A DNA stretch of 64,000 nucleotides from Arsenophonus sp052171895 (GCA_052171895.1 JBQMRN010000008.1:15685-79684); one strand, 5' to 3'. Positions 21,333 to 30,527 are shown, counted from the stretch's first letter. Made by a program: numbers and translations. Notes: generated from the letters alone by a model not told the origin.

Positions 21333-21767
21333 ATGCAAGAAATCATGCAATTTATTAGCCGACATCCAATACTTAGTCTGGCGTGGACAGCTTTATTGAT
21401 CGCTCTAATTATCTTAATCTTTAATGGCCTGTTCACAAAAACAAAAAACATCACCAGTTCCCAAGCAATACAATTAATCAATAAAGAAGAAGCGATCACT
21501 ATTGATTTACGTTCCTGTGATGATTTTCGTAAAGGACACATTATTGATTCAATTAACCTAACTCCATCAGAAATTAAATGCAATAATATCCGAGAATTAA
21601 AAAAACATAAGCAAAAACCTATTATTGTTGTCTCAGCCAATGGTATGGAAGCATCTAAACCTGCTGAACAACTGCTGCAATATGGTTTTAAACGTGTCTT
21701 TATTCTAAAAGAAGGAATTAACGGCTGGTCTAGCAAAAATTTACCTCTAGCCAGAAGCAAAAAGTAA
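21333..21767 (+). CDS. yibN: YibN, membrane-anchored rhodanese-domain protein lacking the catalytic Cys
   Basis: YibN is a small inner-membrane protein with a cytoplasmic rhodanese fold, about 143 residues in E. coli and 144-145 here. The N-terminus MQEIMQFISRHPILSLAW and one membrane segment (to about residue 32) match closely, then the rhodanese domain: TIDLRSCDDFRKGHIIDSIN and KEGINGWSSKNLPLAR. I start at the second of two adjacent ATGs (21333) because the family begins MQEIM. In the active-site loop E. coli has GMQCQEP; here it is GMEASKP, so the Cys is Ala. The frame is intact. grxC, usually between yibN and secB, is missing. Confidence 0.9.
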   Translation: MQEIMQFISRHPILSLAWTALLIALIILIFNGLFTKTKNITSSQAIQLINKEEAITIDLRSCDDFRKGHIIDSINLTPSEIKCNNIRELKKHKQKPIIVVSANGMEASKPAEQLLQYGFKRVFILKEGINGWSSKNLPLARSKK

Positions 21768-21844
21768 TTTATCAGATCAGAAACAATAGCAATTATATTT
21801 ATATGATTCAATCTTATAAAGACATTTAAAAGGTAATTAATATT

Positions 21845-22321
21845 ATGTCAGAAAAAAGTCATGAAGAGATAGTATTCCAGATCCAACGAATTTATACTAA
21901 AGATATCTCATTTGAAACACCAAGTGCTCCCAATATTTTTCAGCAAAAGTGGCAACCAAAAGTCAAATTAGATTTAGACACCTCATCTACCGAATTAGCT
22001 GAACATGTTTATGAAGTTACCTTACGCGTTACTGTTACCGCTAGCATCGCTGATGAAACCGCTTTCCTATGTGAAGTGCAACAATCCGGTATTTTTTCTG
22101 TCGATGGTATCGAAGAAACCCAAATGGCTCATTGTTTAGGCGCTTACTGCCCAAATATTTTATTTCCATATGCACGTGAATGTATTACTAATTTAGTTAG
22201 CCATGGAACTTTTCCTCAACTAAATTTAGCACCTATTAATTTTGATGCATTGTTTATGAACTATCTACAACAACAGCATACTGCCAAAACTGAAAATTCG
22301 GCAACTCATCAGGAAGCTTAA
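21845..22321 (+). CDS. secB: SecB export chaperone
   Basis: SecB is a homotetrameric cytoplasmic chaperone that holds outer-membrane and periplasmic precursors unfolded and passes them to SecA. The 158-residue protein (155 in E. coli) contains IYTKDISFETPSAPNIFQ near the N-terminus, VYEVTLRVTVTA, and CPNILFPYARECITNLVSHG with PQLNLAPINFDALF near the C-terminus, all core SecB segments. It precedes gpsA with a 1-base stop/start overlap (TAATG), so the two are translationally coupled. The gap from yibN is only 77 bases because grxC is gone. Confidence 0.97.
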   Translation: MSEKSHEEIVFQIQRIYTKDISFETPSAPNIFQQKWQPKVKLDLDTSSTELAEHVYEVTLRVTVTASIADETAFLCEVQQSGIFSVDGIEETQMAHCLGAYCPNILFPYARECITNLVSHGTFPQLNLAPINFDALFMNYLQQQHTAKTENSATHQEA

Positions 22322-23328
22322 TGAAAACTGTTTCTATGACAGTTATCGGTGCCGGCTCTTATGGCACCTCATTAACCATTACACTTGCTCGTAATGGCCA
22401 CCGTGTTTTGCTTTGGGGACATGATCCTCAGCATATTAAAAAATTACAACAAGATCGCTGCAACCAAGCATTTTTACCTGACGTTCCGTTCCCAGATAAT
22501 TTATTACCTGAAGCTTCCCTAAAGACAGCAATAAGCGCAAGTCGCAATATATTGATCGTTGTACCAAGCCATGCCTTTAATCAAGTTTTGCAAAATATCA
22601 AGCCTTACTTAAGGCAACACTCACGTATTATTTGGGCAACTAAAGGACTAGAACACGGTACTGGGCGTCTTTTACAAGATGTTGCCAGCGAAATGCTTGG
22701 CGATAAAATTCCACTCGCTGTTCTTTCTGGTCCAACCTTTGCTAAAGAACTGGCTGCCGGCTTACCGACTGCCATTTCGGTAGCTGCTTCTAATACAGCA
22801 TTTAGTGAAGAGCTACAACAACTTTTTCATTGCGGTAAGAATTTTCGAGTTTATAAAAATCCAGATATGATCGGTGTTCAGTTAGGTGGAGCAGTCAAAA
22901 ATGTGATTGCGATTGGTGCAGGCATCTCTGATGGTATGGGATTTGGTGCTAATGCTCGCACAGCGTTGATCACCCGAGGATTAGCCGAAATCAGCCGCTT
23001 AGGGATCGCTATGGGTGCCAAACCATCTACATTTATGGGAATGGCTGGCTTAGGGGATTTGGTTTTGACATGTACCGACAATCAATCGCGTAATCGCCGA
23101 TTTGGGATGATGGTCGGCCAAGGCATGAAGACTGAAGAAGCGGAAAAAAAGATTGGTCAGGTTGTTGAAGGTTACTTAAATACCAAAGAAGTCAGAACAT
23201 TAGCCAAACGTGTTAACGTAGAAATGCCAATTACCGAGCAAATCTATCAAGTTCTATACGCTAATAAAAATGTACTCGAAGCGGCAAATACATTACTTAG
23301 CCGCGAAACCAAAGACGAAACCAAATAA
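22321..23328 (+). CDS. gpsA: Glycerol-3-phosphate dehydrogenase [NAD(P)+]
   Basis: GpsA reduces dihydroxyacetone phosphate to sn-glycerol 3-phosphate, the backbone of phospholipids. The 335 residues have the N-terminal nucleotide-binding GAGSYGTSL, then LSGPTFAKELAAGLPTA, the catalytic Lys segment LGGAVKNVIAIGAGISDG and GMAGLGDLVLTCTDNQSRNRR. Length and motifs are normal (339 in E. coli). The ATG overlaps the secB stop codon. The gene normally following, cysE, is broken, so gpsA is now the functional end of the unit. Confidence 0.97.
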   Translation: MKTVSMTVIGAGSYGTSLTITLARNGHRVLLWGHDPQHIKKLQQDRCNQAFLPDVPFPDNLLPEASLKTAISASRNILIVVPSHAFNQVLQNIKPYLRQHSRIIWATKGLEHGTGRLLQDVASEMLGDKIPLAVLSGPTFAKELAAGLPTAISVAASNTAFSEELQQLFHCGKNFRVYKNPDMIGVQLGGAVKNVIAIGAGISDGMGFGANARTALITRGLAEISRLGIAMGAKPSTFMGMAGLGDLVLTCTDNQSRNRRFGMMVGQGMKTEEAEKKIGQVVEGYLNTKEVRTLAKRVNVEMPITEQIYQVLYANKNVLEAANTLLSRETKDETK

Positions 23329-23399
23329 AATGATACACCTGGTTTTTGATTAATTAAAAATAGTATAGTTTAAATATTTCATGATAGGAAATTAAAGAA

Positions 23400-24195
23400 A
23401 TTTGGACGATAAAAAAAAAGTTAAAATTCTGCAAATTGCGAACTAATATTAGCCAGTTTTTTTATGCGACACACTTCTTAAACATAATAATCTTTGTAAT
23501 TCGCTTAGCTCTCTATATCCTGGGAAATAAATTGACTAGATAAAAAAAATACCAGTAATTGCTGTTCGAGAGAACATACAAGATACTTATAAAAAACATA
23601 AATAAATAATTCCTTCCGCTGCTTATAATCTTAAAGCTATCGTATAAGCTGATTTGATAGTTGATAACTATTTAATCCATTTTTTATATTTAAAAGGGTT
23701 TCATTCTCTACAAGCTTATTTCATTGGTCACTACCTATGAAAAGTAAGATCTCAAAACATTAGCAACTTATCTGCAAAATTAGATATCTCTCTCTTTTTG
23801 GGTTGATATTCATCCTACAGCGAGTATTGGTTACGATATTAGTTAACCACGCAACAAGTATTGTTATAACTGAAACAGTTCTAGTTAAAAATAACTTTTT
23901 GATATTGTAATTAATCACCCTTGGTGTAACCAGAAAAACAGGCAAAAAACGTAATTCTAAAGTTTGTTAAGGCGGAATGATTAGGACAAGTGCGAAAATT
24001 TTTAGCAATATAGAAATTAGCAAGGGCGTCAAAATCAGAGCTGGTTCGTTACGTAGAGCTATACGCTGTAGCAGCTTACACTACCGTGTAAGGAGTACAA
24101 TTGCGCAAAGGTGGAACACCGAAGAGCAAAAACCTTTGTTAAATATGAATCAAAATTTTAGTAACTCAATCCATGCTTTTGATGAGGCTATCTAA
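23400..24195 (+). pseudogene. cysE: cysE pseudogene (serine O-acetyltransferase)
   Basis: CysE makes O-acetylserine, the direct precursor of cysteine. The decayed gene follows gpsA as in E. coli. Recognisable pieces are LLKHNNLCNSLS near 23480, PVIAVRE near 23570, FHSLQAYFIGHY-like text near 23710, VDIHPTASIGYDI near 23810 and a late segment (23977-24195) with IRTSAKIFSNIEISKGVKI, where the family has GAGAKILGNIEVGRGAKIG. Frames alternate and stops are frequent. Without CysE the cell cannot make cysteine by the usual route unless a second copy exists elsewhere. Confidence 0.8.
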
Positions 24196-24245
24196 CTATT
24201 CCATCAACCTGTGATGAATAAAACTACTCACGCAACAATGCACAG

Positions 24246-24438
24246 AGTTATTAGTAAATCTGATGTCTGACGGTTAGGCTACTGCTCCGATCCGTTCTGA
24301 TACTTTACTTAATCCATTCTCAATACTTAAATTAGGCGTTATTTCCACCAATGTCTAATTTAAGGATGGAAAATAGATACACGAAGCATTCAAGTAGAAC
24401 GGTAGCTTAACCGCACATACACTAAATTTACTAATAAC
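24246..24438. mobile_element. Two inverted IS256-family 3' ends back to back
   Basis: At 24246 AGTTATTAGTAAATC begins a match to the IS256 3' terminus in reverse orientation, extending to about 24310. At 24350-24438 the same terminus appears on the plus strand (GTCTAATTTAAGGATGG ... TTTACTAATAACT). The internal parts of both elements are gone. The structure marks the junction between the gpsA-cysE and cspE-lipA blocks. Confidence 0.65.
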
Positions 24439-24439
24439 T

Positions 24440-24700
24440 TGAATTCTTCCGGTACCCATTTTTAAAAAAGAGTTTGGCAACAACTTACTGAAATTTCTTA
24501 TGGTCAATGTTAGAGTTATATGAAAGTATCAATTTTACTAAGTTCTGCTAATTTTTGTATAGCAGTTCAGTTGATATCCGAATTCACGTAATCCTATTTC
24601 GCTTATTATTCCGTATCATCGTGTTATTGGCCATGTTAGATATAAAAAGTACTCGCTTTTGGATTATAAAATAATCAAAAAATTAGCTAAAATATTAAAA
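24440..24700 (+). pseudogene. ogt-like remnant (methylated-DNA--protein-cysteine methyltransferase)
   Basis: C-terminal part of an O6-alkylguanine-DNA alkyltransferase in shifted frames. PFLKRVWQQLTEISYGQ-like text near 24450 is followed by RNPISLIIPYHRVIGH near 24590. The invariant PCHR active-site motif reads PYHR, so the acceptor Cys codon (TGT) is now TAT. With the frameshifts this is a dead gene. It could derive from ogt or from the C-terminal domain of ada; too little is left to tell. Confidence 0.65.
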
Positions 24701-24862
24701 ATTTTTTATAAACAGTATTATTTTTGATAAATTTAGGTTATTAACCTATATTTAAGCTTTTAATTAATTTCGTGATCATTAGTAGTAACAATGAAACATA
24801 ATTTTTGCTGTAGTATAATAAGATACAAATTATATCTTTTTATTTATGTAAAGGTAATTTTA

Positions 24863-25070
24863 ATGTTAAAAGTTAACGGTAGCATTAACTGGTTCAATAA
24901 AGCAAAATTTTTTAAATTTATCACCCCATAAGATAATAGTAAAAACGTATTCATTCACTTCAGTTCTATTAAAACGAAGTCTTTAAGACTCTGGCAGAAG
25001 GTCAGAAAGTTAAATTTTATATTACTGATGTGGAGAATGGCTCTCTGCTATAAACGTTGTCAGTATTTGA
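24863..25070 (+). pseudogene. cspE: cspE-type cold-shock protein pseudogene
   Basis: A 69-codon cold-shock-domain gene with stops. MLKVNGSINWFNKAKFFKFI corresponds to the family's KWFN...GFGFI RNP1 region, and KNVFIHFSSI is the RNP2 segment (DVFVHFSAI). There is an in-frame TAA after ITP, and the last third is frameshifted before NVVSI at the end. CspE lies near lipA in E. coli, which supports the name. A hairpin terminator remains downstream at 25095-25120. Confidence 0.8.
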
Positions 25071-25094
25071 TTTACTATAAGAATTTATAATAGT

Positions 25095-25120
25095 CCATCT
25101 CGATTAATGAGATGGTTTTT
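25095..25120 (+). terminator. Rho-independent terminator of cspE
   Basis: A 7-bp stem (CCATCTC/GAGATGG) with a 7-base loop, followed by five T residues, 25 bases after the cspE stop on the same strand. Confidence 0.7.
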
Positions 25121-25127
25121 ATATATA

Positions 25128-25175
25128 GAAAGGCATAGAAATTAAATAATAAATCATTTAATTTCTATGCCTTTC
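25128..25175. terminator. 20-bp perfect inverted repeat overlapping the lipA stop codon
   Basis: GAAAGGCATAGAAATTAAAT (25128-25147) and its exact complement (25156-25175) flank an 8-base loop. The right arm encodes the last lipA codons and part of its stop, so lipA mRNA would end in a long hairpin. No clear U-run follows on the lipA strand; it may act as an mRNA 3' stabiliser or terminator. Confidence 0.6.
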
Positions 25176-26119
25176 GCTTGTAAATCTGCATGATAAGACG
25201 AGCGTACTAATGGGCTACACGCCGCGTGCGTAAAACCCATTGCTATTGCTTCATTTCTCATTTCTTCAAATTCTTTAGGGCTTACATAACGTTTTATTGA
25301 TAAATGATATCGACTAGGTTGAAGATATTGTCCCAAGGTTAGCATTGTAACGCCGTGGCTGCGTAAATCACACATAACATCAACTATTTCTTCATTAGTT
25401 TCGCCTAATCCAAGCATCAATCCTGATTTTGTTGGTACTTCAGGATGAAGTTTCTTAAATTTTGCTAGTAGTTGCAATGAGGATTCGTAATTAGCGCCAG
25501 GACGTACTTGCCGATAGATACGCGGAACATTCTCAAGATTATGATTAAAAATATCGGGTGGCGAAGTGGCCAAAATTGTTAAGGCGCGATCCATGCAACC
25601 ACGGAAATCAGGTACTAGCGTTTCTATTTTGATCTTTGGATTTTTCTCTCGAATAGCAGTGATGCTATCAGTAAAATGTTGGGCTCCCCCATCACGGAGA
25701 TCATCACGACATACCGAAGTAATAACAACATATTTTAATCTCATATCTTTAATGGTTTCTGCCAATTTCGTTGCTTCATTAGGATCAGGTGCGTTAGGTC
25801 GTCCATGGGCGACATCGCAGAATGGACAGCGACGAGTACAGATAGCCCCTAAAATCATAAAAGTAGCGGTACCATGATTAAAGCATTCAGGGAGGTTAGG
25901 ACAAGAGGCTTCTTCACAGATTGTATGTAAGCCATTCTTACGCATTGCGTTTTTTATTTCTTTTATTCGGCTGGAATCAATGGGAAGTTTTATTTTCATC
26001 CACTCAGGTTTAGGTAACATTTCTATATGATCCGTTCTTATTGTTTTGACAGGGATCAGTGCTATTTTATCAGCATCGCAACATTTAATACCATGCTCCA
26101 TTTGAATTGGTCTATTCAT
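25154..26119 (-). CDS. lipA: Lipoyl synthase (radical SAM)
   Basis: LipA inserts two sulfurs into protein-bound octanoyl groups to make lipoyl cofactor for 2-oxoacid dehydrogenases and the glycine cleavage system. The protein has 321 residues, exactly the E. coli length. The auxiliary cluster cysteines 68, 73 and 79 (CEEASCPNLPEC) and radical-SAM cysteines 94, 98 and 101 (CTRRCPFC) are present, as is the C-terminal RSSYHAD serine motif. Two substitutions stand out: TSVCRDDL at residue 137 in place of the family's TSVDRDDL, and RGCMDRA at 175 in place of RGRMDRA. lipB lies 126 bases upstream on the same strand; cspE is convergent. Confidence 0.96.
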   Translation of the reverse strand: MNRPIQMEHGIKCCDADKIALIPVKTIRTDHIEMLPKPEWMKIKLPIDSSRIKEIKNAMRKNGLHTICEEASCPNLPECFNHGTATFMILGAICTRRCPFCDVAHGRPNAPDPNEATKLAETIKDMRLKYVVITSVCRDDLRDGGAQHFTDSITAIREKNPKIKIETLVPDFRGCMDRALTILATSPPDIFNHNLENVPRIYRQVRPGANYESSLQLLAKFKKLHPEVPTKSGLMLGLGETNEEIVDVMCDLRSHGVTMLTLGQYLQPSRYHLSIKRYVSPKEFEEMRNEAIAMGFTHAACSPLVRSSYHADLQAKGIEIK

Positions 26120-26245
26120 AATTTTACCAGTTCCATTAGGTTCCTGCTTCGAATCAATAATAGATATATTTTATACTATCACATGCTGATCATGATTTAT
26201 GTTATGTTTCAATTTTTTTAATAATCATAAAAAATTTATGACAAC

Positions 26246-26902
26246 TTATTCTGCAAGTTGAAATCCTAATAGGCTACAGAAATGTTTTATCAATAAAGGT
26301 TCGATATCTTTAATCTGGCTACCAGGAACTAAATCATTAAGTTGTGTCATTTGCATACCAACATAGCCACACGGATTAATACGCTGAAAGGGCGTAAGAT
26401 CCATATTAATATTTAATGCTAGGCCATGAAACGAACAACCTTTATGAATACGTAATCCAATAGAGCATATTTTTTTTTGCTTAACATAAACACCGGGGGC
26501 TTCGCGCTTAGCATAAGCGGTAATACTAAATTCAGATAAAGTATTAATTACTGTATTTTCCAGTATAGTAACTAGCTCTCTCACAGTAATTTGATTACGC
26601 TTTAAATCTAATAAAATATACATTATTTGCTGACCTGGGCCATGATAGGTGATTTGTCCGCCACGATCAGATTGGATAAATGGAATATTTCCGAGCGCAA
26701 GTAGATGCTCTTTTTTACCTGCTTGACCTTGAGTAAAAACAGGGTAATGTTCTACTAGCCAAAGTTCATCTGGTGTATTAACCGTGCGTTTTTTAGTAAA
26801 CTGATGCATCTCATTGAAGATGAGTTGGTAAGCATGCAATCCAAGCTGACGTAAAATAATATTTTTTTTAACAATCTTTTCCTCCTCTATAGGGATACAC
26901 AA
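26246..26902 (-). CDS. lipB: Octanoyl-ACP:protein N-octanoyltransferase
   Basis: LipB transfers octanoate from acyl carrier protein to lipoyl domains, the step before LipA. The family core is complete: LVEHYPVFTQGQAGKKEHLL, SDRGGQITYHGPGQ with the catalytic Lys/His region, PGVYVKQKKICSIGLRI containing the catalytic-Cys strand, and GCSFHGLALNINMDL. No ATG exists near the expected N-terminus. The open frame runs up to TTG 26900-26902, but a very strong Shine-Dalgarno (GAGGAGG, 26881-26887) inside that frame is placed 5 bases before an ATT codon at 26873-26875. That would give a 209-residue protein starting like other LipBs, so the start is uncertain. Confidence 0.93.
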   Translation of the reverse strand: MCIPIEEEKIVKKNIILRQLGLHAYQLIFNEMHQFTKKRTVNTPDELWLVEHYPVFTQGQAGKKEHLLALGNIPFIQSDRGGQITYHGPGQQIMYILLDLKRNQITVRELVTILENTVINTLSEFSITAYAKREAPGVYVKQKKICSIGLRIHKGCSFHGLALNINMDLTPFQRINPCGYVGMQMTQLNDLVPGSQIKDIEPLLIKHFCSLLGFQLAE

Positions 26903-26956
26903 TAATTATACAGTATAACCAGCATAAACTATTCTTGCTAGAATAGTTATTGTAAT

Positions 26957-27007
26957 CTTGAAATCATAAACCTGAAAATCTGATATTTTTAGGTTTATGA
27001 TTTCAAG
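26957..27007. terminator. 17-bp perfect hairpin between ybeD and lipB
   Basis: CTTGAAATCATAAACCT and its exact complement are separated by a 17-base loop that is itself T-rich at its right end. It lies just after the ybeD remnant stop (27026, minus strand) and would have separated ybeD from lipB transcription. Confidence 0.6.
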
Positions 27008-27025
27008 GAAAATAATAATTTGTAT

Positions 27026-27290
27026 CTACAACATCATATGAACTAATTTTAGCTTAGCTAATTCTTCATACAGTTTTTCTATCTGTTCAATATTAGTTGC
27101 TGTGATGGTAATTGATACTGAGTGAAAGTTACCTTTAGTACTTGTTTTAACTGATGGTAGATAATCGCCTGGAAGATGAAGTTAAACAAGTTCAATGATT
27201 TGATCAATTAACTCAGATTTAGCGAGCCCCATCACTTTGTAAGTAAATGAGCAAGGAAACTTTTAGTAACTCATGTAATTTAGTTTTCAT
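27026..27290 (-). pseudogene. ybeD: ybeD pseudogene (DUF493 protein)
   Basis: YbeD is an 87-residue DUF493 protein encoded upstream of lipB; its precise role is unknown. The ATG at 27288-27290 begins MKTKLHELLK. One indel then shifts to a frame reading FPCSFTYKVMG and SELIDQIIELV, there is a TAA at the next codon, and the rest is intact: LPSVKTSTKGNFHSVSITI and EQIEKLYEELAKLKLV. Two lesions only, so inactivation seems recent. dacA, normally upstream, is replaced by an IS1595-type element. Confidence 0.88.
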
Positions 27291-27359
27291 ATCTTCTCCT
27301 AAGATAGCACCACACTTACTATAATATTAAATGTTATATGATTTAGATAGTATATTTAT

Positions 27360-28395
27360 GGCTATGTTGGCAAAGGTTGTTGCTAGAAATCCCTTATCCT
27401 TATACTGTATGAAGGATTTTCGCTATATAAAGGTTGCCATGGAAAAAGCAAACAACTCATATAGACTCTTTCTTACTCCCTGCCAACATAAAGCTGGATC
27501 TCATTAGTTGGCTCGCTGAAAATTTATTAGATGATCTTGATTCATGCATTGAAGAAACTCATTACACTTTATCCTGCCCATATTGTCACAATAAACATGT
27601 TATCCGGTTGGATCTTAATTAAGATTACAGCGATATCGTTGCAAATCTCCGATTGCAGGAAAATATTTAACAATCTTGCTGGAACTTCTATTGAAAAACT
27701 AGATCACAAGGATAAATGGTTTAGTTATCTGCGATCTATATTGAATAGGTTGAGTTTACTGGAGTCAGAAAAATCAAACTAGGCATTGATTTGAAAACAG
27801 CGTTTAGATGCGTCACTGCTTCCTTGGTTCAGAACTGACAGTCAACATAAATGCAGTAAATGCTATTGTTAAAATTAAGGAAACATGTTTACCTAAATCC
27901 GTTAAATGAAAGCGTTATATCCCATATAGAAAAGCTAGAAAATGCAGAAGAGAAGGAGATAAAAACAAAGAACAAATTACGGTCTTGATCGCCAAAGATC
28001 AATAGTGTCATCTGAACGATGAGATTCTTGAAGAGTTTAATAGAGAGTGTGTTAGCTTTTTTCTTGAGCCTATCATCAATAAAGAGTCCATCCTTTGCTC
28101 GGATAGAACTAAATAGGGTAGGAAATCTTTGCTATGGAGCATGAAATTACTTACCATCGCCTAACAAATTTTGATAATAAGATAGTTATTGATAAGGAAT
28201 TCCACATTCAAAATGTGAACAGTTATCTCAGCCGATTAAAAGAATAGGTGAGTAGAGTAGATTCCATGGTATAAAGTCGGTTTATTTAGCGAATTATCTA
28301 GTCTGGAGAAAATTATTTGAAACTACAACAATTAAAATATAGAGGTAGCTACAAATTTCTCTCCGAGAAAAGCAAGAACCTTTGCCAACATAACC
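27360..28395 (+). mobile_element. IS1595-family element, transposase broken
   Basis: A full-length copy with ends GGCTATGTTGGCAAAGGTTG (27360) and the inverse at 28372-28395. The transposase is frameshifted but informative: CPYCHNKHVIR (zinc ribbon, 27434-27622), DCRKIFNNLAGTSIEKL and HKDKWFSYL (27531-27782), then a DDE domain with stops, ending in a SLENYLAW-like segment near 28310. Zinc ribbon plus ISXO2-like DDE domain is the IS1595 family layout. The flanks show no 8-base duplication, so one flank has probably been rearranged. dacA should have been in this place. Confidence 0.82.
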
Positions 28396-28419
28396 ATTAA
28401 TAAACATATTTTTAATACG

Positions 28420-29480
28420 TTAATCAGCGGTAATATTAATGGTAATTCTGTGTCAGCAACTCAGCTAGAAACAGCTAGAAAATCGCTGGCATAAAACCTT
28501 TAATGGTACTGGAGATATCACTATACCGGCAAGCAATGTAGGCTGCCCCACTTATACAAAGCTGAACTGAATAATAGTGAATCTAAAAGGCACAAAAATA
28601 CCGCTCATCTTACCACCAACAAATGCTGAAAATGTAGTGATACCAGCTTTATCAAGTAATGGGGGCACACCACCACTCAATACTAGATAGACTTATACCA
28701 TATCTTTACCTTGTACAATCTCTCATACCACCTTCTTGGAAACCGTGCTGCAAACACACGGTAAAATATAAAGATATTGCTTAATAAAGTAATTTATGCA
28801 CATATCCCAAAATAATCGGTAAATTATTAATTATCACTGTTTATTATACAAGAACAGAAATTAAAACGTCGATAATATAGGAGTTAATTTGCTACTAAAT
28901 CAATATTATCAGGGTGCTATGACAATGTAGTTAAATCCTACATTCTCGGTCTGGTTTATAAGAGCATTTTTAAATCAGACTGAAAATTTGCTGAATAATT
29001 AACATCAAATACACACCTTGCTCTTGAGGTTATGCTACTTTTCTAGTTTTTCGATTTCAAATATTCCGCTGGCCGTTGATTGCTACACAAATTGAATCTC
29101 AATTATTTATCCCATAAAATTTTGAAGAGTATCCACTATGGTCACTTAATATTTTACGGCCATTATCAAACTTATACCAAGTATCCCAACCATAAATAAA
29201 TTTACCACGCAAACCAGGGAATTTGCCTGATGGATAGGCAAGTGCCAAGAGCGGGTATTTTATCCTATTGAAGAATTAGCGTTCTAGATAAACCAAGCAG
29301 TTGGTACTCTTTTAGTAGTAACGCATGATAGAGGAAACAGACCTACCTGGATTTTGACACGCAATACTTCAGGTATAACAACAAACATCTATAGCAGTTA
29401 GCTGTACAGACCAAGTCATTGTTTTACAGTTAATTTTACGCTTATTGGATATACATTTTAGGCAAAATTACCATTTCAAA
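28420..29480 (-). pseudogene. Prophage tail-fibre remnant with tail-collar motif
   Basis: On the minus strand a decayed phage tail-fibre C-terminus is readable. ALAYPSGKFPGLRGKFIYGW (about 29170-29250) followed by NGRKILS matches the phage tail-collar pattern (YPSG-LPDLRG-FIRGWD). Downstream, 28600-28760 gives LLDKAGITTFSAFVGGK-like text related to the second copy at 32640-33340. Stops occur throughout. The plus strand and the stretch 29481-29734 hold nothing I recognise. Confidence 0.5.
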
Positions 29481-29734
29481 TAAACAGAGCTTTTCTTAAA
29501 TCTGAAATTCAGTTAAGATTTTGATCAAAATCTAGCAATAACAAGGTTTTCAAAGGGAAGATAAATGGCGAAAATGGTAAAGATAGGCTATATAAGGCTG
29601 TCAAAAAATAACTAAAACATCGATTTACAGCAAAACCATTGATTTGTTTAAATTGTTAACAGATTTTTAAGAAAAAATAATCAGCGGGAAAAAAAGACAA
29701 GAAATCCGGATTAAAACACGCGTAAAACTGTTTA

Positions 29735-30527
29735 ATGCTTAGGAAATTAAATCGCTCTTTAAGTAAAGACAAAAAGGTAGCTTTTATTGCTAAAAGGAGA
29801 TAAAAGTAGCTTACTGTTTCTATTGTAAGTTTAAATTTTATTAAAGTTGTATTTTTTGATCTAATGCACTAACTTTAGAGATATTGACTCTAATTAAGCT
29901 TAATAATTACCTTTTCATTTTATGCATTCTTTCTGATAACAATTCCATTTCCTATTTAGCAAGCTCTGAGGGTTGATAAATTGATAAAAAGTAGGCTGTG
30001 TTGCTACACAGAATGCATTTGTACGGAATATCTATGCACAGGAATCTTTTCATCAGAACAGTGAACTCCGGTTTTTCAGTTTTTTATAAGCCCTTATTTC
30101 AGCGCCTTATATACCTTCGATAATAATGTGCCTAATATATAATTTAAAAAGAAACCATACTAACGCACCATGCTTAAAATACTTCGCCAGAATATGGGTA
30201 ATATAGCGTCAAAAGTATTTCAGCTATGCCACGTAACTTTCGTCTTTTTAGTAAAGTGCACTTTTCAGTAATGTCTAATCCTATGCCTTCATGTAACACT
30301 ACCATTACTTCCTGGCTAAAATATCCACAATACCAGGAAGACTACTGAAATTTATCAGCTCATAACTGTTACGCAGCAGATAAACGCCTCGCCAGATTTC
30401 TTCGATCGCTCTTTTTTTTGAAGAACAGCTCACACCATACAAAATGTTTAATATCCCTAAAGACATGGAACCACGGGTAACAGACATCAAACATAGCTCA
30501 CTATGCTATGAGCTGCGTAGGTAATAG
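29735..30527 (-). mobile_element. IS91-family element, 3' part
   Basis: The 3' portion of an IS91-type element on the minus strand. Its terminus at 29735 (AGGAAATTAAATCGCTCTTT) matches the one at 36915, and by complement the right end near 9600. Transposase pieces are LFFKKRAIEEIW and YELINFSSLPG (30305-30490), with the C-terminal zinc-finger-like KCI-C region lost. It is cut on the right by an IS1595-type copy. Confidence 0.65.

Noticed and set aside
21302..21811. A 169-codon minus-strand ORF opposite yibN
   Set aside because: Shadow of the intact rhodanese gene; no Shine-Dalgarno and no family resemblance.
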